The translations under genes were made by a program, and so were the position numbers. Source: Eretmocerus hayati (lineage: Eukaryota; Arthropoda; Insecta; Hymenoptera; Aphelinidae). Taken from it: a DNA stretch of 64,000 nt. Shown here piece after piece: positions 47,201 to 58,439 of the stretch. A model generated the notes under the pieces. It searched no databases. It had not been told where the DNA came from and saw only the letters and a list, made by a program, of their open reading frames with translations. The stretch lies in contig CM056743.1 of assembly GCA_029851415.1 (NCBI GenBank), positions 15,492,727-15,556,726 on the forward strand, given 5' to 3'. Within the stretch, counting starts at the first letter, position 1, and each line of letters begins with the position of its first letter.

Positions 47201-47650
47201 TATCGCAAATGTTATTTTTTTTATAAGCCAAGTGCGGGAATCTGAATTTTTTGTGAAAACCCGGTTACGCGACTTCGACGTTTGTTTATGAATGCCGCGT
47301 TGGAGGCACGCGTCTGAAACCAATTTTTTCTCAATAAATAGGGTGCCTAAAATGTCACTGAATTTTGGCAGAATTTTCGAGCAATGTAATTTTTGCAGCA
47401 AGCTGAAGAAATCAAAAAACGTCGCGAGTACGCTAAGAGATACCTAAGGAATGAGGGTTGCGGGCCGTGCTGTGGATAGCCAGATTTTTTTGACAGAACA
47501 GCGAATAAAGTACACATTCCGAGGCCTTGGAACCTATCCAAATCAACTCCGACAACTTGATAATCTTCTTAAGGTTCAGAGATAGCTTGCAGTACGCCTA
47601 ATGTCAAAAGTTCTGTAGAACCTCTCATATATATGATTCTTTGTATTAAT
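44265..47650. mobile_element. 3.4-kb segment bounded by inverted repeats
   Basis: GAGAGGTTCTACAGAACTT lies near 44285, and its inverted copy near 47612-47635, within roughly 48-bp arms that also share CAAAG and CTACTGC/GTACTGC landmarks. Inside the left end (44348) and before the right end (47313) GGCACGCGTCTG recurs in direct orientation with about 100 bp of similar sequence. The middle holds the palindrome listed at 44728-46090. No transposase was recognised in any frame. It may be a large non-autonomous DNA element or a composite of nested insertions. Confidence 0.5.
44728..46090. repeat. 1.36-kb imperfect palindrome
   Basis: The left arm (about 44728-45237) and right arm (about 45615-46090) are inverted copies at roughly 85 percent identity. 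Paired landmarks are GCTTTTTGGAGGGTAAAA with TTTTACCCTCCAAAAAGC and AGGAGTAAAGCAACGATG with CATCGTTGCTTTACTCCT. Another pair is GCCACCATAACCTCAAA with its complement. ORFs on both strands are mirror translations of the arms. It shares the CATAACCTCAA module with the foldback at 38272-39552. Confidence 0.8.
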
Positions 47651-48820
47651 CATTCTGAGTGACAAAGAAAATACAACACTGACTTCCGGAGGTTTCATAT
47701 ATTACCAATCTTCTTTATTTCCGAGAATATATCTAATGAGCAAATCGTCGCTGCATGGCGATCTGATTCTTTAAGTGACGAACTGAAACCATATTACGGA
47801 TAAATGAAATCACAATGAATAGTTCCTTATTCCTTCAATTCATCCCATGTCATGTCAGACAAGGCAAATTATGGAACCTGAGAAAGATTTGTCCTGGAAT
47901 TAGGTTTGTATCAGAGACAACTTGGGAACCATGTGTACAGAGTTAGCATTTCTGAAAGAAATCAAAGAGTGTGGGCTTTGAAACTGAATATAAGAGTGAA
48001 GCTCTCTGAGTAAATAGAGGGAATAGAAAATTTCAAAATATGAGTCGAGTCTAATTTAAGAGAGGGAGCAACAAACATCCGTTGAGAAACGTCATGTCAA
48101 CTCGTGTTAGAGAATACCGATATTTTTATATTCCACTCCACTCCAATTTGTTACATTCAGGGCTAAAACAAATGATTTTCCTACAATCACCAAGGACAAC
48201 ATCCACAGTCCTCTAAATTAAAATCTCCCTCGCATTTTCAATTACAAAAGCAGGACAGACTGGAGAGGTAATGTTCGCGACAGGAAAAAAACAAGGGATT
48301 ACAGGAAATGAGAAAAGAAAGAAAACGAGCCAAAGCAGAAGAAGAAACTGGGGGATTTTTGTAAAAGCCCGGACGTGATACGCAAGCAGAGTAGGTGATT
48401 ACAAACTTTCGAGTCCTCAGATTTATCATAAACGTTCAAAAAGGATGGGAAAATAACAATCTTGACCAACATCAGTAAATAGAGTCTCTTGATGGTATGA
48501 GCTGATTTTTATTCATTCCCGTTCCACTGGTCGATTGATGATTTGGAAGTATTTTGAATGTTCGTGGAAGGAGATTCACGAAAACCGTCTTTGTCAAGAG
48601 TCTTACGGATGGAAAAAGATTGAGTCAACAGCAGATTTCACTCCTGACCAACCCTAGAATTGTATTTGAAGGGTAAATTCGATAGACCGGGAGCTAACTG
48701 AGACTTTTTCGTAGTTACTTTTTGTACGAAAGGTTATCGTTCAATAGGTCATTAGTGGCGAGGGGATGACGGGTGAGCAGTGACAGGAAGGTGATCCGTG
48801 CTATTTTTATTTAACACGTT
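47651..48820. other. Unassigned
   Basis: Nothing recognisable on either strand. Confidence 0.4.
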
Positions 48821-48824
48821 CACT

Positions 48825-49056
48825 GCATGGGCAGTTTTTTGAAATTTTCGGTTAGTCATCATCACGACCCTCATTCTCGGACTAATGCAAGTGCACTGGG
48901 GGAAATTGTGTTCTGACTCGTCATTTATACCCTTGATGAACTAAAACGCAGAAGGAAATGGCTATTGAGGATATTTTTTGAGAAAATATGAGTCGGCAAA
49001 GATTGAAAGTTGAAAAATTGTGGACCCCACCGGTGAGGCCTATCGCAGTGATCGTG
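48825..49056. mobile_element. 232-bp piggyBac-type MITE (TTAA target)
   Basis: TTAA flanks both ends (48821-48824 and 49057-49060). The inverted ends are CACGTTCACTGC on the left and CACGATCACTGC in reverse on the right, a form common among piggyBac-like elements of insects. There is no coding sequence. Confidence 0.75.
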
Positions 49057-49060
49057 TTAA

Positions 49061-50939
49061 TTAGGTGACTTGGGCGGACCCGTGATAGTTCTCACATTTC
49101 TCAGAGAATTCAAGATGCATTTTTTGTGTTTGCACAAGTAAAATCCGTAGTCAAGAAAACTGGTGACAAATGGTTTGGTTCGACCAATCTAAACATACCT
49201 CAACGCATTCGAGTTGTGGTCTTGGAACCTTCACAGTTCCCTTTTCTAAATTGAAAGATTTTGATTTGGAACAATTTTCTCAGCACAGTGCGGAGGTTAG
49301 TCCTGAAAAGTAGGATTGTACCCAACTTGCTCTTGTCTCTCTTTTCTCATTTGAGCTTTCCACTCTTGGGAGTCCATTCCTTTGCATGAACTCCCAAGTT
49401 CTAATATCAAATTATACAAATGTAGCTGCAAAGTGAGCTGGTGGCATATCATCATAAGTTTCCAAAATCCTAGAAATTTCGGTTCTACAGAATTTATATT
49501 TTCATATGGATTTGCTTTTTCCTTGGGCTGCAGATCTTTTATGAAAAATTGAGTACCCCCCCCCCCTGACAAACAATCAAAAATCGTTCCTTGGAGGACT
49601 TGAGATAGTTTGCTTCTCACTCTTCGAAATTTAACGCATTTCAATCGATTTCAGAGGTTCAAGAATGAGTTTTGAAAAGAGCCGAGATAGGTCGGGAAGC
49701 ATTGCAGAAGACTCGAATTGTTGAAAAAATGATCTGGTGCAGGCGAGTTCGGTATGCTGATTCCAGGTGTTATTTGAAGCAATGTATCCACGATGGATAG
49801 TGAACGTTTGATTCAATTAAAACTCAGTATATTATTTACTCTGTTGTGATAATTCAATCACTGCAGTAGTCTCGATCAAGCCAGCATTTTCCACTATCCA
49901 TTATCCAAAATCGTAAAGAGTACAATCCCCAGGTTCTCGAAATCGGCACAGTATTCACCCAAACTCTATGGAATATCAATTCAAAAGATCCTTGCAATAC
50001 CTGTTATAATTTAGGAAGAAACAGCGAAGCCCCGATCATGAAATAAATGTGTCAACTAGCTGAATCGAGCCAATTCTCATCATTCCACGTTTTGAATCCT
50101 CAACTGTTCTACATTTGATTGAAAATAGTTTTCACCATGAGATCTCCATGATCATCACACGCATACCTATCCAAAACTAGAGAGCAGTTCGTTGCGATTT
50201 TAGGAGAGCCGAGATAGTTATCGGAATGTCGACATCATCAATTTCCCAACGCAATATGATCCATCCAAGCGTCGTACCTTACCGCACGATTGAACCAATA
50301 GTTTAAAATTTGGTGTCAGACAAGGTCCGAGTGTAACTTTGTATCAAACAAGGGGGTGGTTCAAATACGGCTCGTGATCGCGTATTCACGAATTCGAATT
50401 CAAATTTGCACACCCTACGTTCAGAGCGGTCGGTTGAAAACGTGCAGAATCAGCTTACCAGGGGATAGAGAGAAGGAGTTGGTTGCCTCTACTACAATAC
50501 GAGCAATTCGTACCCGCACCACCAAACCCAAAGCATTTCATGCTCAAATCGTTTCCTCTTGCTCTCACCATCCTGTTTCAACGTTGTGAGTATATTCCAG
50601 ATTCCACAGGAAGCTCCCAAATAATTTTGCCACTGTAATTGAGAGCAAAAGTGCTTGGGGCACACTTGATGCTAGCTCAAGCTATACTCTTGCGACGCGT
50701 TATTAAGATCGTATTAGCTCTTCCAGAAGATTGAAATTGTGGATCTCGTTCAGCCGAAAACTTGGTGTAATTGAGCAAATGCAATTAATGGGTTGGCCAA
50801 ATGAGCGTGAGACACTACCTGCCTCTGACACGTGTGGAATTTCTGCAATTTTCTGTTATCGCTTGGACTTGATTAATAACATTCCTTCATGGAAGATTGG
50901 AAAATAATGTAGCATACCTTGATTCATATCATCCTTAAC
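49061..50939. other. Unassigned, 1.9 kb
   Basis: Nothing recognisable except a poly-C run near 49555-49566. The 115-codon minus-strand frame at 49297-49644 has no motif. Confidence 0.4.
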
Positions 50940-51898
50940 AATTGAGGGGGTGGGTGGAAAAAGGGCGTAACTGTAAAACAGTCATTTTGAGAAAATCAAT
51001 AAAAACTTGATAGATACCGCTAGAGACATAATTGGACGAGTTGAGGTGACTTATTTCGAAGAAGATAGCATTCTTGAAATAGCCCAACCCGAGCCGGGGA
51101 ATGAAATTTGATTTCGAGCTTTTTTCGGCAATTTCAAAAAATGCAATTACGCCCTTTTTCCGAATACAGGGTCAAATTTCGCCCTTCCTTCCTCACAAAA
51201 AGTGGAATTAAATCTCGCGATCAAGTCCAATTGTCTCCAAATTTTTCGAGAGAGTTCCTGGGCATGTTTTGAAAGATATCTGATTGCTAGGGGGTGGTTC
51301 GATTCATGCTCCACAGTTCTATGGATACGAAAAGCTTCCATCAGTGGTGTCAAAATGACGAAAAATTTTTTTCACTAGGGATAGGTAAAAACACTCAATT
51401 TGAAGGTAAAACAACATGTTTTCATCGTTATATTAGGTAGAAAAGCGTTTCCAGGCTCTGGAGAATTTTTATAAAACTTTTCCTCGGTGATTTGGCCCCT
51501 TTTCCAGATCTCCCCTCAATTACGCCCTGTTACAGAGTAATTACGCCCTTTTAAATCTTTTCATTCGGGTACTTAAGCCCTTTTTCCAAATCCTGTGGGG
51601 CTGAGCAAAAAATTAAGTCCTGATATTGAAATTTTATCACAGCAGTTACGCCCTTTTAACATCTTATCATAACAGTTACGCCCTTTTATCATTCTATCAT
51701 TGCACCTACGCCCTTTTATCATGCAGATGAAAGGGCGTAATGGCGGTTACGCCCATCCATCTGCCAGACGGTTTTAGGGGTCTTATGGAAAACGGATTTC
51801 GGGGGGTGGTAGATGTTGGTATAGAGGCTCAAAGAAAGCGATGTCCGGAAGAAGGGCATAATGGCGGTTACGCCCTTTTTCCACTCACCCCCTCAATT
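50940..51898. mobile_element. 959-bp element built on a TTACGCCC motif
   Basis: The termini are inverted repeats of about 31 bp beginning AATTGAGGGGGTG and continuing GTGGAAAAAGGGCGTAA. AATT at the very ends could be part of the repeat or a target duplication. Inside, TTACGCCC or close variants recur about a dozen times in both orientations (for example 51149, 51529, 51541, 51646, 51676, 51746, 51868, and as GGGCGTAA at 50963 and 51732). Repeated subterminal motifs often serve as transposase-binding sites. No transposase is encoded. Confidence 0.75.
51646..51725 (+). repeat. 30-bp tandem repeat, about 2.7 units
   Basis: Units of 30 bp begin TTACGCCCTTTTAACATC, TTACGCCCTTTTATCATT and CTACGCCCTTTTATCATG. 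They lie inside the TTACGCCC element, and the third is partial. Confidence 0.8.
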
Positions 51899-51925
51899 TT
51901 ATATCGTTTCATAATCAAAGAGGTA

Positions 51926-52130
51926 CCGTAAACCGGGTCGAATGTGGACCACTTTTGACCTCCCACTGTGATTTTCTCGATCTTATTTATACCGAAACAT
52001 AATGTATGAATAGTGAAAATTTGAGTCTTGAGCTCAGTTACAAGATCTTGGTGTCAGATTTTGATTTAGATCCCGCGATTTTCTAAGAATTGCAAAAAAA
52101 CAGGGTGGACACATTCACTCCGTCGACAAG
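51926..52130. repeat. Possible small MITE, about 200 bp
   Basis: GTACCGTAAACCGGGTCGAA and TGTGGACCAC on the left resemble the reverse of GGGTGGACACATTCACTCCG and the GTCGAC on the right. The ends are imperfect and no target duplication is visible. Confidence 0.3.
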
Positions 52131-52254
52131 GGTACATGTGTCCAACTATACCTCGCCTGCGTCAGAATCGCACAGCTCGTAAATTCAAGATTTTGAATGC
52201 ATATCGAGATATGTTATCCTACGTTATCGATTTTTAGCCGATTCTACGCCCATA

Positions 52255-52700
52255 TCTATAGAAAAAGTGCAGTGTTCCTAATTTGCCCCTATAGTCTTTT
52301 TCCGAACGCGTTCCTCGCTCCATTAGGATGCATCAATTTACCTCAAAAAGTTCGAAAGGGGGTAAAAAAAAGCTACAAAATGAGCTAAAGTACGACTTAT
52401 TTAGAGGTCTGGGAGCCGAGATATCCCGATCATACGAAAAACCCCTAAAATCTCATGAAAATAGGCCTCTTTCCCCTATGGGGGCAAATTAAGAACACAC
52501 TGTTGAAAACTCGCAAAAAATCTTCTTTCGCGAAAATCAAGATATCCCGGCTCCAATGTGTTGAAATTGAACTTACTTTAGCTCATTTCAAAGGTCTTGA
52601 AGGAAGCTTCGAAATGAGCTGAAGTAAGTTGAAAAATACGAAGATGAGTTGAAACGGCGAGCAAAACAAAAGTAGTGGGTGCAAATTAGGCACACTTGCC
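52255..52700. repeat. Palindromic patch with alternating repeats
   Basis: TGAGCTAAAGTA occurs at 52380, as complement at about 52572, and as TGAGCTGAAGTA at 52615. A second motif, CTAATTTGCCCC or its complement GGGGCAAATTAAG, occurs at about 52276, 52483 and (as GTGCAAATTAGG) 52679. The best-paired arms are 52379-52437 and 52531-52590, sharing GGAGCCG and GATATC. It is probably an old palindromic element. Its ends are unclear. Confidence 0.55.
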
Positions 52701-53800
52701 TTATAATAAATCCGCAAATAATGATGAATTTCTTCTATTATGAAATCCTGATACGACCTCACTGCTAAGTCAAGAACTCAAATTTCCCCGAACACTTTCA
52801 AATTGAGAATTGAACCATGAATCAACTTTACAATCAAGATAATAATGTTTAACTACTCGATATCATTGTCACCAGATTCTTTAACTTCTGACCAAGATAA
52901 TTCATGCATTTCCTATCATAAAGAAAGGTTTAAGAAATACACGTCACTTATACGACGATCCTGTCATCTATGAATGAGTGAATGCTGCAGCAGCTCTGTG
53001 AAAGAAAAAAACTCGAATCAAATGTCTCATAAGTACGCTCAAAGTGGGACATGATGCCGGAGGAGAGACAGCTCTGAGTAACAGGCTGTTGAAAAGAAGA
53101 ACGACCCGCTAGCGTTGTTCAAAACCGTCAGATATGAGTAAGTCACCATCACGTGAAAAAAGAGAGAATCAGTCGACATTACACGGTGCACATCTTACAC
53201 AACAAACCGAGGGATAACTTTCAAGCGTTCATGCTACTCCTCCCTTTGACGTTTGCAGCACAATCTGCATCTGACAGCGATTCACTGATGCTTATAACGA
53301 TCGTCTCTCTTTTTCCCACTTGTATTACTTATACATCACGATCTCTGGGTAGTTTCTGTGTGTGTGTGTGTGTTTTCGTAGGCATAAAATACCTACACAA
53401 AAGTCCAAAGTAACGCAAACCATTTGGATTGAGCTAGCTCGAATATTCACATTGCGGTCTGTTTGGCAACCGACCAACATTCAAAATTCCAATTTTGCCA
53501 CCGTAAACAATGGTTGTCTGGCACAAGCTGTAACTTATCGTGGTTGGTTTGAAAGATATTAACTTCATTGTGTTTGGTTTTGGCATCGAGGCTGGTATAG
53601 TTTGGTACCCTGTATCATATGGTGATGTCTTTGGAATTAATCCTGTAAACTGATTGTTTGAAATATGTTCATGAGATAAGGTTTAGATGAGTTCATTGAT
53701 CATTCCTAGTAGCCCGCTATCGATACATTGTTCTGCTTACTATCGCGCGTAAAATGGGGCTCATTATGATAGCAAATTATATGATTCCAAAATCCGTCTT
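52701..53800. other. Unassigned, with a short (GT)n tract
   Basis: A (GT)n run lies at about 53357-53373. Nothing else is recognisable. Confidence 0.4.
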
Positions 53801-53926
53801 CCTGGTAGAAATTTATCCTAATGTAACACATTATTAGCCATAAAATGGCCATTTTCAGCTAAAATTGGCCAAAAATAGCCATATTATGTCTATTAATGTG
53901 TTACATCGAAGTAAACTTGTACCAGG
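53801..53926. mobile_element. 126-bp MITE with CCTGGTAGAAAT-type end
   Basis: The left CCTGGTAGAAATTTATCC and the right end in reverse (CCTGGTACAAGTTTACTTCG) are followed in both arms by ATGTAACACATTA. The centre repeats TTGGCC-like and TAGCCAT motifs. If the first C is counted on the right, CT flanks both ends. The terminus matches those of the elements at 1439 and 38272. Confidence 0.75.
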
Positions 53927-55228
53927 GCTGTGATGATTGGATTAGTCGCGAAGCTCATAATTCCGAATGGAGTATTTTAGATCCCTCAATATCAATGAAA
54001 GTCTGAGTCTTTCATCGCCAAAATTAGAGTGATTTGGGGAACCACTGCGGTTCAACATGGCTAGGGATATATGACACTCTTGCTACCTGGTTGATATTGC
54101 AGATGAATTTAGTTGAATTTATTGAATTAACTAATGAGATTAGCTGACATCGACGATACATGCATAAATCCCGTGGGGGTGGAATTCTCAGTTCCGTCAA
54201 GATCCCAAAATATCTGAAACTTCCATAAAGTGATAATCTTGCTTAAGAATGAATGATTTGCTGAGCATGAAACTAACACTCAAGGAAGAAATCATTTGCT
54301 TTTGACAATGTGAGAACAGTAAGCGAATGGATTAAGAGTACGTCCTGGAGGTCGAATTTGAACTGGCCAGCCTACAAAGTCTCGTCAACCCCTCTCAAAG
54401 AGAACTGCCGTCATCTTCTTCCAGATCCTTGGAGCCGGACTACTTTGACTCACTTCATGAATATTCAAATGATTCTCCTTACAAATGAATTGATTTTACT
54501 GAATGATCAGGAGAATACGATGAACCAGAGATATTATGTGTGATTCAAGTCCATTCGAACTGATTCTATCTCAAGATCTACAAGGTTTCAAGATGATATA
54601 CACGAAAAAAAATTCCATTAGAGCGATAGTAGTCTATTGTAACAACAATCTTCAAAAATGCGAATTCACCTCAACTTTCTCCTCTAACATTGAGTCCAAA
54701 AAGGCACGCAACCCATAGCTCAACTCACTTAATAGCTATCCGACAGAACTACCGCAACACCAATCTCTGGAAGTGAGAGCCAAAGAAAATTTGCAAAACA
54801 GACAAGTACTTGAACAATTTCCCTCGCACGAGTCATAACTCACACATTTTGGAAAGTTCGTGCTCACAGCTCAGTGAAGCTCGTTTTGCTCGTTTCTGTG
54901 CTCGCAAGCGAAGCAGGTCTTGATCTCGTTAACCTTTAGTCTTCTCCTCTTTCTCTCTCTCCCGTAGCTTTTGTGGCGTCTTTTTTGCTACCCTCTTTTG
55001 CTCCCGAAATGCTTCGAGCGCATTTTATATTCGAAGAAAGACATTTGGGTTACCTATAGATATAGTATAGCTAAACTCAGCCACAATAATGATCCAAGAT
55101 CTCCAAAAAGTCAAGGATATCTGTGCCGATGCTGATGTGCATATTTGTTGGGGGTAGGTGCAATATAAAATAGCTAAGTTTGCGCAAGAAAACTGGGGCG
55201 CTGAAGAGAACAGTCGTGGTTATACATA
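53927..55228. other. Unassigned
   Basis: Nothing recognisable. All open frames are under 80 codons. Confidence 0.4.
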
Positions 55229-56346
55229 TGGGTGATTCCGTCGAAAGTGTGATTTTTTGGGGCCTAAATCGTCACAAAGAGTGATTTGGGTCAAAAAATT
55301 ATTTCAGTGCCAGACGTGTCCCGATGTCTCATAGCAGTTAATTTACACTTGATTGGGCATGGGAAGAGAATATCTAGAGCCACGTATCTCAAGAGTGAAG
55401 TCAGATGAAAATTTGCCGAGTTTAAGAGACTGCGGAGGGGATGGAATAGACTGGAATGGAATTGACATTTCACCTCAAAAAATATTCCCACGGCTCGACA
55501 ACTAATCGTAGACTCTTTTCCGCATAGATTTGCTCTAATGCAACCAAATATTTCGAGGAAATGTTATGACGCGCTGAGGAGGAGCACAAAATGGGAATAA
55601 AGAGGACAGAAAATTTTGCTTGGCATTCTGGATGATCACGTTTATATGGTGCGCCCGGATGGAAATTTGAATTTTCAGCTAAATTCACGCATGGATCAGG
55701 TAGATTTGGGTTTTTAGATGCCAACCTCATTGGTTAGGACGGCTCAATAGATAGTCCGGGACTTTGCCGACCTTATAAGTGTTGTGGAAGCAGTTTTGGT
55801 GCAAACCCGCCTTCAGAATATCGGATAGCTGTGTGCGAGCTGAGGGCTCAGTTTTGCGTCTCAAAGTGGTGGATTATGTTGTTTGAAATATGGAAAATTG
55901 AAGTGCATAGCTACACATGGAGGTTTTCGACTCTGCATATGGGCGAATCTCAGAATTCGGGCGATTTTGATTAAAAAATTCGAAGAGTTTCAATCTGACA
56001 GGACATTCCCAGGTAACTTTTTCTCGACAAAATAAACAAACAAACATTTTGCAGCTTTGCCGCAACTATACGATTGAATAACGGATGTCCCGCTGTATTT
56101 AAATGGGGACCTCGTGCTACAATTATTCTAATGAGTGCACTTCTTCTTGGGGATGAGGTAACTTCGGTGTCACAAAATTGAAAAGAAGATAATTCTAACA
56201 GAATGTTGGGAACTGCTCAAAAACTATTGAACGTTATGTTGGACATCAATGAAATCCCCAAAAAATTGTTATAATGTACATTCCAAGTCATGGAAACCCG
56301 GGGGAGCTTGGGAGCCGAAAAATCACAGTTTCGGCGGAATCACTCA
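55229..56346 (-). mobile_element. MITE family M, copy 2 (TA target)
   Basis: This is an inverted, longer relative of the element at 8783-9707. It has the same terminal repeats (TGATTCCGYCGAAA next to TGTGATTTTT) and TA on both sides. Internal landmarks are shared, such as CATGTGTAGCTATGCACTTC, ATAATCCACCACTTTG, GTCTACGATTAGTTG in reverse, and CAATAGTTTTTGAG. It is about 190 bp longer than copy 1, mostly from internal insertions. The minus-strand frame 55470-55730 and its counterpart in copy 1 give similar peptides (ENSNFHPGAP, ENSNPHRGAP), so an old coding sequence may be included. Confidence 0.8.
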
Positions 56347-56727
56347 TATATGAGGTGAATGTAGTGAGGAAGAGCGGCGCACAAATTTTTTGCAGAGATT
56401 GTGGAAAAGGATCGAAAGGATGGAAATACTTAAGAAATTCAGAGAAGGTGTATTGAGGAATGCAATGAGCAGAAAGAATTCCATTGTCATTTTAGAGGCA
56501 TGGAGTGATAGCTTCTCTACATTTCATTATATGATACAGTGGATTAAGCTGAATATGATCAAGGCTAATAGTATCTTCCGTTTCATGTCATCAGAATTGC
56601 TGGTCTCGACTCGTTTCTATAATGACCAATGTAAAATCATTAGATACTGTGATCCTGATTTTGGTTAATGTGCAGATTACGGTAAGCCCCCGTCGCAAAT
56701 TAGGTGACTCTTTCACCATGCGATGAG

Positions 56728-56895
56728 GCTGTCATGGAACCAGTTATTCCCAAAGAGATGAGGGCAGCTATGAATGTGCTTGGACGAAGCGTCCACCAAT
56801 ACGCTGATGAATTTGACATGTATAATCGATATGAAGATATCATGAAGAATATGTTTCCAGTTCCCAACTATGTTTTGGCGAAGATGAGGATATGA
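56728..56895 (+). CDS. Weak candidate terminal exon, unknown
   Basis: This open stretch follows an AG (GCGATGAG, ending 56727) and ends in TGA at 56893-56895. The peptide, including EPVIPKEMRAAMNVLGRSVH and YNRYEDIMKNMFPVPNYVL, is charged and well balanced, unlike most translations here. No family is recognised and no AATAAA is close downstream. The 380 bp before it (56347-56727) show nothing recognisable. Confidence 0.27.
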   Translation, partial: AVMEPVIPKEMRAAMNVLGRSVHQYADEFDMYNRYEDIMKNMFPVPNYVLAKMRI

Positions 56896-58180
56896 AAATA
56901 CTTATAATAGGTTATTGGAGTGAAATAACGACAAAAAAGGGTAATAAGTATGTTTTTTGATTTTCCGTTTGAATTTTGTTTTCTACATCTATAACAACGT
57001 GAATGAATTTTTATTGTTGGAAAATATTACCGAGACCCAGGAAAATTCTCGGGAATTTTTCCAGATCCTGCCGACTTGCCAATAATGAATTACCTATCTA
57101 AAATATACCGCTAGAATAGGAACCCTGTAGTATATGAGGATATCTCTGAAACTTTTGACTTTCGGCCTAGAAAAGTGTAACAGTAGTGGAAATCGAGATA
57201 TACGGCTAGAGCCTGTTATTGAGCAAGCACAATAGTTCAAGTACCAAGATTGCATGCAATCAGGTGTTAGAATGTAGTAACTTAAGTCAGAATTAGAATA
57301 TACTAAATGCTCCACCAATGGATTCATCATTTCTCGATGCATTTTTCACAAAATTGCGGCTGCATAGCCCTCGTTCAAACGGATGGTACTCGTGGAGCAT
57401 CCAAAGTCTCGGTGGATGGAAATTGGAATGGAATAATTTGAGGGTATTTGTAACATGTTCACAGTGTTGAGAGGTCTGTGCCCCCCCCCCCTACCGCGCG
57501 CGTACCTTACCAAAAGCTGTGCGATTAGGCATGTTGTACGCACGTTCTATTTTTCGTTTTATCCGGTTCCCTGGCTTCTCCGTCAAGGTACGTGGGTCTA
57601 CACTAGCTCAATTTCTTCGTTTTTTGTGGAAAATACGATAATTTTCTTCCAAAGTGCCTCTGGATCACGCTCCACAAGCTGTAACGTCTAAGGCGAGTCA
57701 AGAATTTTTTCCCAAAAATCTGTGACACTCGCATCTCTATGTGTCACGGCTGAGGACAGTGAGGGACACCCCTTTTCTTCAGAAAAATCATAACTTTGGA
57801 CCATTAGAAGTCAGGCTGAGAAGTTACAGAATTTTATCAGAAACGCTCCACTCACGAGAGCCTGCCAAATTTCAAGAGTCTGACGCTGTGACACGTAAAT
57901 TCCTCAATTTTCGGGTATTTTCTCGCACATAATTGACTCTAGTATCAGCCCACATCCACCAATCAAGCTGTAACCAGTTGACCACTCTCAGAACATTCGA
58001 ACGGAGATAGTTTGACAGGTTAGACCTGAAGAAACGCCCTATAACCAGTTTGGCTGAGCTGTGACAGCAAAAGTCAAAAGTTTCAGAGATTTCCTCATAC
58101 GTCGTATATAGATGACATGGGGAAAGGGAGGGGGCGATTCTAAAGTGACGATTGTATACAAATTCCATTATTCCACTCAC
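56896..58180. other. Unassigned
   Basis: A poly-C run lies near 57481-57492 and a 117-codon minus-strand frame at 57872-58225. That frame could belong with the candidate exon at 58181-58439, but no splice junction keeping both frames could be found. Confidence 0.35.
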
Positions 58181-58439
58181 CATAATTAAGATGAGTTGAA
58201 AGATGATGAAAGTGTCTGTCTTCATGGATCTCGGCTATACATTCATGATCTACATGGATTGACGATAATACATCATGGTCGGGTATAAGAATCACCGGCT
58301 CATTAGAATCCAATTCCCTCGTCCCACTAGCATCATATTCGGTCGAACTTACTGTAATACTCTTATTGAGTACCTTATGAGCCAGAACAGTCATCAAAAA
58401 TGGTCCCAACAAATTATCGAATTTCTCGGAATTTTGCAT
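58181..58439 (-). CDS. Weak candidate first exon, unknown
   Basis: On the minus strand an ATG at 58439 opens a frame that meets a consensus donor (G then GTGAGT, at 58180-58175). The peptide is acidic and His-rich, including ELDSNEPVILIPDHDVLSSI and CIAEIHEDRHFHHLS. Another good donor-like GTAAGT occurs inside the frame. I do not recognise a family, and the continuation could not be established. Confidence 0.27.

Noticed and set aside
50940..51898. CRISPR-like array at the repeated TTACGCCC units
   Set aside because: Units are 30 bp without unique spacers, occur in both orientations, and lie inside an element with terminal inverted repeats in a eukaryotic setting.
46586..57492. Poly-C runs near 46586, 49555 and 57481 (also 19195 and 24118)
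   Set aside because: Simple homopolymers with no shared flanking sequence, apart from the ones belonging to described elements.
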